DNA from: Pseudomonas moorei
Lineage (GTDB): Bacteria > Pseudomonadota > Gammaproteobacteria > Pseudomonadales > Pseudomonadaceae
Assembly: GCF_008801475.1 (NCBI RefSeq)
Contig: NZ_VZPP01000008.1
Location: 1-64,000, forward strand
Direction: 5' to 3'
DNA length: 64,000 bases
The number at the start of each line of letters is the position of its first letter. The stretch's first letter is position 1. The position numbers and the translations under genes are program-made. This document shows, one piece after another, positions 43,338 through 51,522 of the stretch. The notes under the pieces are model-generated. The model was not told where the DNA came from, ran no database searches, and saw only the letters and a program-made list of their open reading frames with translations.

Positions 43338-44480
43338 TCAGCTTTTACCCTGCCGCGCACCCGGCCAACCGGCCTGCTGCAAGGCGTCGAGCAGCGTCGG
43401 GGCATCCAGTCCCGGTACGGCATGCCCATTGCCTTCGGCGCTGTCGGCGGCCAGCAGGGCGTTGATGATGGCTTCCTCCACCGCTTCGGTGGCCGCCAGG
43501 AACAATTCGCTGATGTGATCGTTATTGACCATGCTCAGATTGCCCGTGGTGGGCGCACGTTTGCTCTCGTAGGCGGCGGGCGGCACGTGCGCGTTGCCGG
43601 TGGAAAAGGCGATAAAGATGTCACCGCTGTGGTCTTCGTTGCCACCGCCGGTGCGGGCCAGGCCGAGGCTGGCTCGTTGCGCCAGGCGTGTGCATTGGTG
43701 TGGCAGCAACGGCGCGTCGGTGGCCAGGCACACCACGATCGAACCCATGCCCGGATGCGGCAGCGACGCCTTGAGGAACGGCGAATCCACCTGTTCCATG
43801 TAGCGCCCGACCGGGTAGCCATCGACGCGCAACTCACCGCGAATGCCGTGGTTGGCCTGAACGATGGCGCCGACCGTCCAGCCGCCCTGAGCACTGTCCA
43901 GCCGTCGCGAAGCGGTGCCGATGCCGCCCTTGAATTCATGGCAGATCATGCCGCTGCCACCGCCGACATTACCCTCGGCCACCGGGCCGCTTTCTGCCGT
44001 TCGCAGGGCTTGGGCGACGTGCTCGACCTGCACATGGAAGCCGTTGATGTCATTGAGCAAACCGTCGAAGGTTTCCAGCACCACCGGCATGTTCCAGTAG
44101 AGCCGGCCGTCGTCCGGTTGCTGTTCACGGTCCAGCACGATCAGCGCATCACGCACCACCCCCAGGCTGTGGGTGTTGGTAAAGGCGATCGGACTGGTCA
44201 ACAGACCCGCTTCGCGAATCCATTCCAGACCGGTCGCGTCGCCATTGCCATTGAGCACATGGACGCCGGCAAAGCACGGTTGCAGGCTGGTCGAACCGGC
44301 ACGGGGTTCGATCACGGTGACACCGGTGAGGATGTCACGACCCTTGGCGCTGCGGCCGCGTACATTGCTGTGGCCGACGCGCACACCGGGGACATCGGTG
44401 ATGGCATTGAGCGGGCCGGGTTGCAGTTGGCCAATCTGGATATTGAGGTCGCGGGCACGTGGTTTCATCGGTTTACTCAT
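43338..44480 (-). CDS. DmpA-type P1 peptidase (beta-aminopeptidase/D-esterase family)
   Basis: A 380-residue N-terminal-nucleophile hydrolase of the P1 family. The self-cleavage site is recognisable as GMG-SIVVCLATDAPLLPHQ, with nucleophile Ser247 becoming the start of the beta chain, close to Ser250 in DmpA. Upstream motifs VPGVRVGHSNV and TGVTVIEPR, and GGGSGM, are typical. These enzymes remove N-terminal or beta-amino acids from peptides and amides. It lies two genes from a polyamine-type binding protein and is separated from it by a REP pair. Confidence 0.88.
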   Translation of the reverse strand: MSKPMKPRARDLNIQIGQLQPGPLNAITDVPGVRVGHSNVRGRSAKGRDILTGVTVIEPRAGSTSLQPCFAGVHVLNGNGDATGLEWIREAGLLTSPIAFTNTHSLGVVRDALIVLDREQQPDDGRLYWNMPVVLETFDGLLNDINGFHVQVEHVAQALRTAESGPVAEGNVGGGSGMICHEFKGGIGTASRRLDSAQGGWTVGAIVQANHGIRGELRVDGYPVGRYMEQVDSPFLKASLPHPGMGSIVVCLATDAPLLPHQCTRLAQRASLGLARTGGGNEDHSGDIFIAFSTGNAHVPPAAYESKRAPTTGNLSMVNNDHISELFLAATEAVEEAIINALLAADSAEGNGHAVPGLDAPTLLDALQQAGWPGARQGKS

Positions 44481-44528
44481 CTTCGAATTCGTGGGTTGAA
44501 AGTGTCTGACTAACAGCGCTGATCCACT

Positions 44529-44619
44529 TGTGGGAGCGAGCTTGCTCGCGAATGCGGCGTATCAGGTGAAGTGATGTCGACTGACCCTAAGCCTTCGCGG
44601 GCAAGCCCGCTCTCACAGG
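44529..44619. repeat. REP pair (inverted)
   Basis: TGTGGGAGCGAGCTTGCTCGCG at the left and CGCGGGCAAGCCCGCTCTCACAG at the right. Confidence 0.8.
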
Positions 44620-44631
44620 GGCCGTGGTGTG

Positions 44632-45735
44632 TCATTCGCCGTTCTTGACCTTGCTCCACACCCGCGTCCGCACCCGTTCGGTAGCCGGTGGCAAGGGTTG
44701 CAGGGTGAACAGGGTGGCCAGGGCTTCGGCCGACGGGTAGACCGCAGGGTTGTTACGGGTCGCCTCGGCCACCAGGGCCGTCGCGTTGCGGTTGCCGTTG
44801 GGGTAGTTGAGGTGATTGCTGACCGGGGCAATGACATCGGCACGCATCAGGTAGTCGATAAAGGCCAGCCCTTGTTGCGGATGCGGAGCATCCTTGAGCA
44901 ATACCAAGGTGTCGAACCACACCGGTGCGCCTTCCTTGGGCAGGCTGTAGGCGATCTTCACGCCATTGCCGGCCTGCTCGGCGGTGGCCTTGGCTTCCAG
45001 CATCGCGCCGGACCAGCCCACCGCGACGCAGATATTGCCGTTGGACAGATCGCTGATGAATTTCGACGAGTTGAAGTAGGCGATATGCGGCCGCAGCTTG
45101 AGCAGCAACGCTTCGGCCTTCTTGTAGTCCTCGGGGTTGGTGCTGTTGGGCGGCAGGCCCAGATAGTGCAAGGCGACCGGCAACATTTCCGAGGGCGAAT
45201 CAAGCATCGCCACGCCGCACTGGCCGAGCTTGGCCAGGTTCTCCTCCTTGAACACCAGGTCCCAGGAATCCACCGGTGCCTTGTCACCCAGGGCCGCACG
45301 GACCTTGTCGACGTTGTAGCCGATGCCGTTGGTGCCCCACAGGTACGGCACGGCGTACTGGTTGCCCGGATCGTTGTGGGCCAGTTTCGCCATCAGATCC
45401 GCGTCCATGTTGGTGAAATCCGGCATCTGGGCATGGGGCAGCGGGGCGAGGGCGCCGGCCTTGATCAGGGTCGGCAGGCTGAAGTTACTGGCCACCACCA
45501 CGTCGTAGCCGCTGCGGCTGGTCAGCAGTTTTCCTTCCAGGACTTCGGCGCTGTCGAAGGTGTCGTAGACCGGCTGGATACCGGTGTCACGCTTGAAGTC
45601 ATGCAGTGTGTTCGGGCCGATGTAGTCGTACCAGTTGTACACGTGCACGGTCTCGCCATCGGCGGCGACCGCCGACAACGAGATCGCCAGACAGGCGCTA
45701 AACCCCAGATTGAAATACGAGCGGTGACCACTCAT
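44632..45735 (-). CDS. Periplasmic polyamine-type ABC binding protein (PotF/SpuD-like)
   Basis: A 367-residue exported protein. The ATG at 45735 follows CAGGAGTGCC and starts a signal peptide ending AVA. The family motif VHVYNWYDYIGPNTLHDF and later PYLWGTNGIGYN match putrescine/spermidine binding proteins, and the acidic and aromatic pocket residues are in line with amine binding. No permease or ATPase gene is adjacent, so it must work with components elsewhere or act as an orphan sensor protein. The divergent LuxR gene is its likely regulator. Confidence 0.87.
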   Translation of the reverse strand: MSGHRSYFNLGFSACLAISLSAVAADGETVHVYNWYDYIGPNTLHDFKRDTGIQPVYDTFDSAEVLEGKLLTSRSGYDVVVASNFSLPTLIKAGALAPLPHAQMPDFTNMDADLMAKLAHNDPGNQYAVPYLWGTNGIGYNVDKVRAALGDKAPVDSWDLVFKEENLAKLGQCGVAMLDSPSEMLPVALHYLGLPPNSTNPEDYKKAEALLLKLRPHIAYFNSSKFISDLSNGNICVAVGWSGAMLEAKATAEQAGNGVKIAYSLPKEGAPVWFDTLVLLKDAPHPQQGLAFIDYLMRADVIAPVSNHLNYPNGNRNATALVAEATRNNPAVYPSAEALATLFTLQPLPPATERVRTRVWSKVKNGE

Positions 45736-45749
45736 GATGCGGCACTCCT

Positions 45750-45826
45750 GGCCTGCTGCAGGCCGGTGATAATCAGGAGTCTGCAGCGTATCGACCGGGG
45801 TGGCCGTCACCCATTCCCATCATGGG
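45750..45826. promoter_or_regulatory. Palindromes in the binding protein/LuxR divergent promoter
   Basis: GGCCTG CTG CAGGCC (45750-45764) and CCCAT C ATGGG (45816-45826) are perfect inverted repeats in the 111-nt gap between the divergent genes. Either may be the LuxR operator. Location is the only support. Confidence 0.4.
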
Positions 45827-45846
45827 TTACTCGAAAGGGGTAGTGC

Positions 45847-46620
45847 GTGGACGCGTTGTTGAAAGAGTTACCGCTGCACCAGGGGCTGGCGCGGGTATTC
45901 GGTTCGGTGGGCCAGGACGGGTTCTGGCGGGCGCTGGTGGACACCCTGCGTTTGCTGGTGCCGCTGGACAACGCGCTGGTCGCGGTGATGCAGGCGGGAA
46001 GGGTGCCCGGCCTGCTGATCGATTTCGACTCCCGGGGCGCTGCCGACGAGCATGAAGAGCTGGCGGATTACTGCGCCGGGATGTACCTGCTCGATCCGTT
46101 TTACCTGGCGGTGTGCGCGGGCATCGCCGATGGCTTGCACAGCCTCGACTCGGTGGCGCCCGACCAGTTCCAGCAGAGCGAGTACTACCTGAGTTATTTC
46201 CGCTCCGTGGTCGGCGGCGACGAGTTGCAGTTCATGCTCAACGTCGACGGCGCCGTGCTCGGTTTATCACTGGGGCGTTCGACACGCTTCAGCCTCGAAG
46301 AGCAGGGCCGCCTGCTGTGCGTGCGCGATTGGGTGCTGGCCGCGATGCGTCGACATTCGCAATTGCTGCCGCCGCAAGGGCCGGCGGCCGAGGCGGTGGC
46401 CGGCGATCTGGCGACCTTGCTGGACCGCTTCGATGCACGCCTGTCGGCACGGGAAATCGAAACCGCGCGCCTGATTCTCCAGGGCTTCTCCAGCAAGGCC
46501 ATCGCCCAGCAAATGGGCATCTCGCCGGAGACGGTGAAAGTGCATCGACGCAACCTCTATCACAAGCTCAATGTGAACGGCCATGGCGAGCTGTTTGCGC
46601 TGGTGTTGCGGCCGCGCTGA
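45847..46620 (+). CDS. LuxR-family transcriptional regulator
   Basis: A 257-residue regulator that begins at GTG after AAGGGG. The C-terminal helix-turn-helix is LSAREIETARLILQGFSSKAIAQQMGISPETVKVHRRNLYHKLNV. The N-terminal 180 residues form a sensory domain of the type seen in LuxR proteins near transporters, without autoinducer-binding residues I can identify. It is divergent from the polyamine-type binding protein and probably controls it. It resembles the regulator at 28064 in length class only. Confidence 0.87.
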   Translation: MDALLKELPLHQGLARVFGSVGQDGFWRALVDTLRLLVPLDNALVAVMQAGRVPGLLIDFDSRGAADEHEELADYCAGMYLLDPFYLAVCAGIADGLHSLDSVAPDQFQQSEYYLSYFRSVVGGDELQFMLNVDGAVLGLSLGRSTRFSLEEQGRLLCVRDWVLAAMRRHSQLLPPQGPAAEAVAGDLATLLDRFDARLSAREIETARLILQGFSSKAIAQQMGISPETVKVHRRNLYHKLNVNGHGELFALVLRPR

Positions 46621-46668
46621 CGCGTTAGTTTTTGCAGGGGCCGCGTACAACCATGGGGCGGTGGTGTT

Positions 46669-47610
46669 TCAGCTTTGCAATTTGAACACCAGCGCCTTCA
46701 ACCCGCATTCGATGTCGGCATCCGGAAACTCCGGCGGATTGTCCAGCCGCTCTATGAATTGCAGGCTCGGCGCTTCGCGGGTCACGCCGTCGATCAGGAA
46801 GTCGGCACCGAAGGCCGGGTCGTTCATGCAGGCCAGAACAGTGCCGTTTTCAGCGAGCAATTCCGGCAGGCGGCGCAGCACGCGCTGGTAGTCCTTGGTC
46901 AGCAGGAAGCTGCCTTTCTGGAACGACGGCGGGTCGATGATCACCAGGTCGTACGGGCCTTTGCCAATGACTTTGCCCCAGGACTTGAACAGGTCGTGGC
47001 CTAGGAACGTCACCTTGCCCAGGTCATGGCCGTTGAGCCGGTGATTGTCGCGACCACGGCTCAGGGCCGGGCTGGACATGTCGAGGTTGACCACGTGGGT
47101 CGCGCCGCCTTCGATGGCTGCGACAGAGAAGCCGCAGGTGTAGGCGAACAGGTTCAGCACCCGTTTGCCCTCGGCGTTGGCCCGTACCCAGTCGCGGCCG
47201 TAGCGCATGTCCAGAAACAGGCCGGTGTTCTGTTTGCGTCCCAGGTCCACCCGGTACTTCAGACCGCCCTCGACAATCGTCAGCTCGTCGATTTCTTCCC
47301 CGAGCAACCATTCGGTGGTGCTTTGCAGCAGGTAGCGATGTTGCAGCAGCAGGGTATGCGCGCCGGATTGCGCCCAGACGTCCGACTGCGTGAGTGCCAG
47401 CAGAAGCTGTTTCAACGCCTCCAACTGCGCCGCTTCCGGCTCCTTGAACAACGCCACCAGCACCACGCCCTGCAGCCAGTCGACGGTCAACTGCTCCAGC
47501 CCCGGCCAGCAGCGGCCACGGCCGTGGAACAGGCGGCGGGTTTCGGCGGGGGCAGCCGCCAGGGCGGTCAGCAAATGTTCGCGGAGGGTGGCGAGGGCTT
47601 CAGGGTTCAT
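46669..47610 (-). CDS. Class I SAM-dependent methyltransferase (RlmI/RlmK-like)
   Basis: A 313-residue protein with a Rossmann methyltransferase core: SAM motif VLNLFAYTCGFSVAA near residue 155 and the NPPY-like catalytic motif VIIDPPSFQKGS near 235. The fold matches 23S rRNA cytosine-C5 or guanine-N2 methyltransferases, but the N-terminal PUA domain is absent and the target is unknown. The start is uncertain; 47643 would add 11 residues, and neither has a clear ribosome site. It is convergent with the LuxR gene. Confidence 0.83.
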   Translation of the reverse strand: MNPEALATLREHLLTALAAAPAETRRLFHGRGRCWPGLEQLTVDWLQGVVLVALFKEPEAAQLEALKQLLLALTQSDVWAQSGAHTLLLQHRYLLQSTTEWLLGEEIDELTIVEGGLKYRVDLGRKQNTGLFLDMRYGRDWVRANAEGKRVLNLFAYTCGFSVAAIEGGATHVVNLDMSSPALSRGRDNHRLNGHDLGKVTFLGHDLFKSWGKVIGKGPYDLVIIDPPSFQKGSFLLTKDYQRVLRRLPELLAENGTVLACMNDPAFGADFLIDGVTREAPSLQFIERLDNPPEFPDADIECGLKALVFKLQS

Positions 47611-47681
47611 CGGGTCAGGTCGGTCATTTGAAGGGGGCGGCATTTAACCATAGTTGCGGCACGGGCGGATCACCCAAACCC

Positions 47682-47719
47682 TGTAGGAGCGAGCCGGCTC
47701 CGGGCGGCTCGCTCCTACA
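47682..47719. repeat. REP hairpin
   Basis: TGTAGGAGCGAGCC and its reverse complement GGCTCGCTCCTACA around a 10-nt loop. Confidence 0.8.
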
Positions 47720-47828
47720 AGGGATCGGGTAGGCAGTTATCACGATTTATTTAACTTTACGTGAGGATTTGGCGACCTTGTGCCTCCCATACTCGGCCCC
47801 AACGAACAACAACAGCCGGGAGCCCGTC

Positions 47829-48446
47829 ATGTCGCCGCTACCTGCCTCACCCAGAGCCAGCCATCCTCGATGGCTAAGGCTGACCCACTGGCTCAACGCC
47901 CTGGCGGTGCTGGTCATGGTCACCAGCGGTTGGCGCATCTACAACGCCTCGCCGATCTTCGATTTCAGCTTTCCCAAGTCGATCACCCTCGGTGGCTGGC
48001 TCGGTGGTGCGCTGCAATGGCACTTCGCCGCCATGTGGTTCCTGGCGATCAACGGCCTTGTCTACCTGGCGTTCAACCTGTTCAGCGGTCGTCTGAAACG
48101 ACGCTTTTTCCCGGTCTCGCCCAAAGGCGTGTTGCAGGACCTGTGGGCCGCGTTGCGGGGCAAACTCGGTCATGCCGACCTTAGTCATTACAACCAGGTA
48201 CAGCGCGTGGCCTACCTGTTCGTGATGGTCGACATCACGCTACTGGTGCTCTCCGGGCTGGTGCTGTGGAAGTCCGTGCAGTTCCCGCTGCTGCGTGAAC
48301 TGATGTGGGGCTACGAAGGCGCGCGCCGCGTGCACTTCTTCGCCATGGCGCTGTTGGTCGCGTTCGTGGCGGTGCATCTGGTGATGGTCGCACTGGTGCC
48401 AAAAACGCTGGTGGCCATGATCGTTGGACGTAAGGAGCACGTATGA
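47829..48446 (+). CDS. Membrane cytochrome b (cytochrome b561/hydrogenase b-type)
   Basis: A 205-residue inner-membrane protein with four or five helices carrying the haem-ligand histidines (LTHWLNALAV near residue 18, WHFAAMWFLAING, ARRVHFFAMALLVAFVAVHL). It belongs to the cytochrome b/b6 domain family that hands electrons to periplasmic redox enzymes. Its stop overlaps the start of the molybdopterin oxidoreductase by 4 nt, so the two act together. GGGAG precedes the ATG. Confidence 0.87.
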   Translation: MSPLPASPRASHPRWLRLTHWLNALAVLVMVTSGWRIYNASPIFDFSFPKSITLGGWLGGALQWHFAAMWFLAINGLVYLAFNLFSGRLKRRFFPVSPKGVLQDLWAALRGKLGHADLSHYNQVQRVAYLFVMVDITLLVLSGLVLWKSVQFPLLRELMWGYEGARRVHFFAMALLVAFVAVHLVMVALVPKTLVAMIVGRKEHV

Positions 48447-49228
48447 AAAAGCGCATTCAAGGATCGGGTCTGGATGAGTCGTCCATCCTGACCGACGCCC
48501 GGAAGATCCTCGCCCCGCAAATCGAAGACCGCTCGCGCCGTTCGTTCCTGCTGCGCGGCCTGACCCTCGGTGGCGTGGCGATGTTGTCCGGCTGCAACCT
48601 CACCGACAACGAAAGCGTCAACACCGCCTTGTCGTCGATGTCGCGCTTCAACGATCGGGTGCAGGGTTGGCTGTTCAACCCCAACGCCATGGCGCCGACC
48701 TATCCGGAATCGATGATTACCCGGCCGTTTCCCTTCAATGCCTTCTATGGCATCGACGAGGCACCGACGGTGGACGAGGAGAGTTATCGCCTGGAAGTGA
48801 CCGGCCTGGTCGCCGACAAGCGCAGCTGGCGCCTCGAAGAGCTGCGCGCGATGGCGCAGACCGACCAGATCACCCGGCACATATGCGTCGAAGGCTGGAG
48901 CGCGATCGGCCGCTGGGGTGGTGTGCGCTTCAGCGATTTCCTCAAGCGCGTGGGCGCCGACACCGATGCCAAATACGTCGGCTTCAAATGCGCCGACGAC
49001 TACTACACCAGCATCGACATGGCCACGGCACTGCATGCACAAACCTTGCTGACGCTGACCTACGACGGCGCGGTGTTGCCACGCGAGTACGGCTTCCCGA
49101 TGAAGCTGCGCATGCCCACCAAGCTCGGCTACAAGAACCCCAAACACATCCAGGCGATTTTCGTCAGCAACACCTACAGCGGTGGCTACTGGGAAGACCA
49201 GGGCTACAACTGGTTCGGTGGCAGCTGA
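48443..49228 (+). CDS. Tat-exported molybdopterin oxidoreductase (sulfite oxidase/YedY fold)
   Basis: A 261-residue enzyme. A twin-arginine signal (DRSRRSFLLRGLTLGG) is near residue 31, and a lipobox-like LSGC follows it, so it may be a lipoprotein. The sulfite oxidase molybdopterin domain shows the Mo-ligand cysteine in RHICVEGWSAIGRWGGV and YGFPMKLRMPTKLGYKNPK. With the cytochrome b it forms a membrane-linked reductase or oxidase. It resembles MsrP/YedY in fold, but the partner is not MsrQ-like, so a sulfoxide substrate should not be assumed. Confidence 0.87.
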   Translation: MKKRIQGSGLDESSILTDARKILAPQIEDRSRRSFLLRGLTLGGVAMLSGCNLTDNESVNTALSSMSRFNDRVQGWLFNPNAMAPTYPESMITRPFPFNAFYGIDEAPTVDEESYRLEVTGLVADKRSWRLEELRAMAQTDQITRHICVEGWSAIGRWGGVRFSDFLKRVGADTDAKYVGFKCADDYYTSIDMATALHAQTLLTLTYDGAVLPREYGFPMKLRMPTKLGYKNPKHIQAIFVSNTYSGGYWEDQGYNWFGGS

Positions 49229-49281
49229 CGGGCGCCCGGCCATTTCCTTTGTACACACCCCACGCATCAAGGAGTTTCATC

Positions 49282-49563
49282 ATGAAAAAGCTGACCACCG
49301 TTGTTCTGTCCATGTGCCTGGCTGTCGGCGCTGCCAGCGTGTTTGCTGCCGATACGATGAGCAATGACAGCATGAGCAAAGACTCGATGTCCAAGGACGC
49401 CATGTCCAAGGACACGATGAAAAAAGACGCGATGTCCAAGGACACGATGAAAAAAGACACGATGTCCAAGGACGCCATGTCCAAGGACACGATGAAAAAA
49501 GACAACATGTCCAAGGACAGCATGAGCAAGGACACGATGAAAAAAGACAACATGTCGCAGTAA
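49282..49563 (+). CDS. Exported pentapeptide MXKDX-repeat protein
   Basis: A 93-residue exported protein: signal peptide ending SVFAA followed by about 13 pentapeptides of the form M(S/K)(K/N)D(S/T/A/N), each 15 bp. This matches the MXKDX-repeat family described in proteobacteria, which has no known function. Its composition (Met, Lys, Asp) suggests a disordered, charged periplasmic protein, perhaps methionine oxidation-sensitive. GGAG precedes the ATG. It follows the molybdopterin oxidoreductase by 53 nt and could be co-transcribed. Confidence 0.85.
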   Translation: MKKLTTVVLSMCLAVGAASVFAADTMSNDSMSKDSMSKDAMSKDTMKKDAMSKDTMKKDTMSKDAMSKDTMKKDNMSKDSMSKDTMKKDNMSQ

Positions 49564-49582
49564 GCCCGGATAGCTATAGACC

Positions 49583-49684
49583 CTGTAGGAGCGAGCCTGC
49601 TCGCGATGGATTTGAGAACACCGCGGGGTGTCAGACACCCCGCGTTTTCTTTGACGTCCATCGCGAGCAGGCTCGCTCCTACAA
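49583..49684. repeat. BIME: inverted REP pair around a perfect palindrome
   Basis: CTGTAGGAGCGAGCCTGCTCGC at the left and GCGAGCAGGCTCGCTCCTACA at the right flank CGCGGGGTGTC A GACACCCCGCG (49622-49644), an 11-bp perfect stem. The same layout with conserved spacer words recurs at 52965. Confidence 0.85.
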
Positions 49685-49819
49685 GTCTTTCGCTCGTCTT
49701 GGCGGGGGTATGACTTGAAGTCATGCCCCCATGATTTTTAATGGTTACAGCCCCGCAAACCCCCAGTGTTAAAAAATCGCAAACCAGCTCATCAACAACA
49801 AAAAAGAGCGTTTGCAACC

Positions 49820-49918
49820 ATGACTCATCATCACTGCCGCGTCTTCGCCAGCGACCTGCTGCGCTCTTCGATCCCGACCCTTTGCCACGCCATGGCCCAC
49901 GCCGGCGTGCGCTGCTGA
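49820..49918 (+). CDS. Short open frame upstream of the Fae-like gene
   Basis: A 32-codon frame begins MTHHHCRVFASDLL and ends AGVRC. It lies 46 nt before the Fae-like gene and has no strong ribosome site. It contains three His in a row and three Cys. It could be a leader peptide, a small metal-binding protein or chance. Confidence 0.3.
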   Translation: MTHHHCRVFASDLLRSSIPTLCHAMAHAGVRC

Positions 49919-49964
49919 CCACCCCCAAACAAATCCCTCTGCGTCCTGAATAGAGAATCGACCC

Positions 49965-50477
49965 ATGAAAGAACTCGACCTGTACATCGGTGAAGGCTTC
50001 GAAGGCCCTGGCGTGAACGCCGCGCACATCAACATCCTGATCGGCCCGCGCAACGGCCCGGCAGGGCAAGCGTTCGCCAATAGCCTGGCATCCCCAAGCC
50101 AGGGTCATTGCCCGTTCATGGTGATCGCCCAGCCGAACATCCCGGTCAAGCCGATGACCCTGTACGTCAACAAAGCCGCGATCGGCAGCGATCTGCACGG
50201 CAACGCCACCTGGGGCGCGTCCCAGGCCGGTATCGCCAAGGCCGTGCTCGAAGCGTTGCTCGACGGCACCCTGCCGCCGGAGGCCGAAGACGAGTGGGCC
50301 ATCGTCACCGCCAACTGGGTCAACCCGGCCTGCGATGACCTTGATGCGGTGTACCTGAACAACTACAACGCCTGCCGCACGGCGATCCGTGCCGCGCTGA
50401 CCGGCCAGCCGGAAACCGCGCAACTGGCCGACGTGGTCAATCACATCAGCAACCCTTTCTACACACCAAAAGCCTGA
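49965..50477 (+). CDS. Formaldehyde-activating enzyme (Fae) homologue
   Basis: A 170-residue protein of the Fae family, which condenses formaldehyde with tetrahydromethanopterin in methylotrophs. The GVNAAHINILIGPRNGPAGQAFANSLA region is diagnostic, with the catalytic histidine at residue 21. PNIPVKPMTLYVNKAAI and NYNACRTAIRAAL also match. No methanopterin-pathway gene is seen here, so it may act on another aldehyde or pterin. It is followed 10 nt later by an aldo/keto reductase, then an aldehyde dehydrogenase, forming an aldehyde-handling operon. Confidence 0.83.
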   Translation: MKELDLYIGEGFEGPGVNAAHINILIGPRNGPAGQAFANSLASPSQGHCPFMVIAQPNIPVKPMTLYVNKAAIGSDLHGNATWGASQAGIAKAVLEALLDGTLPPEAEDEWAIVTANWVNPACDDLDAVYLNNYNACRTAIRAALTGQPETAQLADVVNHISNPFYTPKA

Positions 50478-50487
50478 GGTCCGCGCC

Positions 50488-51522
50488 ATGCAATACATCC
50501 GTTTGGGCAACTCCGGCCTGCAAGTCTCCCGCCTGTGCCTGGGCACCATGAACATGGGTACCCCGGACTGGAAACCGTGGATCTTCGATGAGAAGAAAAG
50601 CGAGCCGATCGTCAAGCACGCCCTGGACAACGGCGTGAACTTCATCGACCTGGCGGACTTCTATTCCGCCGGTGTCGGCGAAGAAGTGGTAGGGCGCATC
50701 GTCAAGCGCCTGGCCCGTCGCGACGACCTGGTGATCACCACCAAGGTCGGCTACGGCACCCGCACCGGGATCAACGCCAGCGGCCATTCGCGCAAGCACA
50801 TCATGGACAGCATCGATGCCTCGCTCAAACGCCTGGACATGGATTACGTCGACGTCTTCATGCTGCATTACTTCGACGTGAACACCCCGGTCGAAGAGAC
50901 CATGGGCGCCCTGAACGACATCGTGCGCTCCGGCAAGGCCCGTTACATCGGCGTGTCGACCATGCTCACCGGGCAGCTGGCGAAAATCCTCATGGCCTGC
51001 GAGCGTAACGGTTGGGTCAAGCCGATCAACATGCAGCTGCAACTGAACTGCGCCTACCGCGAAGAAGAGCGCGAGATGATCCCGTTCTGCCGCGACCAGG
51101 GCCTGGGCGTTTCGGTGTTCAGTCCGCTGGCCCGTGGCTTGTTGACCGGTGACGTGCAGTCGACCCGCAACCAGACCGACTTTTTCACCCAGCAGATGTA
51201 CAGCGACGAAGCCTCGTTCGAGATCGCCCGTTCGGTGCAGCGCGTAGCCCGCGCTCGCGGCGTGTCCAACGCGCAGATCGCCCAGGCCTGGGTCGCCAAC
51301 CACCCGGGTGTGGATTGCATGCTCGTCGGCGCCGACACCACCGAGCAATTCGACAGTGCCCTGGCGGCCCTGGAGACCAAGCTCGACGCCGAAGAATTGC
51401 ATGAGCTGGAGCGCAACTACACGCCGTGCGACGTGATCAACGATTACACCGCCGGCAAACGTATCTTGCGTACCGCCCGTCCGGGCCTGGAACGCTTCAA
51501 CCTGACCGAGGCGGTGGCATGA
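50488..51522 (+). CDS. Aldo/keto reductase
   Basis: A 344-residue NADPH-dependent aldo/keto reductase of the YajO/Tas-like group. Catalytic residues are visible: Asp and Tyr in INFIDLADFYSAG, Lys in DLVITTKVGYG and His in VDVFMLHYFDV, followed by the usual RYIGVSTM segment. It overlaps the next gene (aldehyde dehydrogenase) by 4 nt as ATGA. It would reduce an aldehyde or ketone in the Fae-linked pathway. Confidence 0.9.
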   Translation: MQYIRLGNSGLQVSRLCLGTMNMGTPDWKPWIFDEKKSEPIVKHALDNGVNFIDLADFYSAGVGEEVVGRIVKRLARRDDLVITTKVGYGTRTGINASGHSRKHIMDSIDASLKRLDMDYVDVFMLHYFDVNTPVEETMGALNDIVRSGKARYIGVSTMLTGQLAKILMACERNGWVKPINMQLQLNCAYREEEREMIPFCRDQGLGVSVFSPLARGLLTGDVQSTRNQTDFFTQQMYSDEASFEIARSVQRVARARGVSNAQIAQAWVANHPGVDCMLVGADTTEQFDSALAALETKLDAEELHELERNYTPCDVINDYTAGKRILRTARPGLERFNLTEAVA

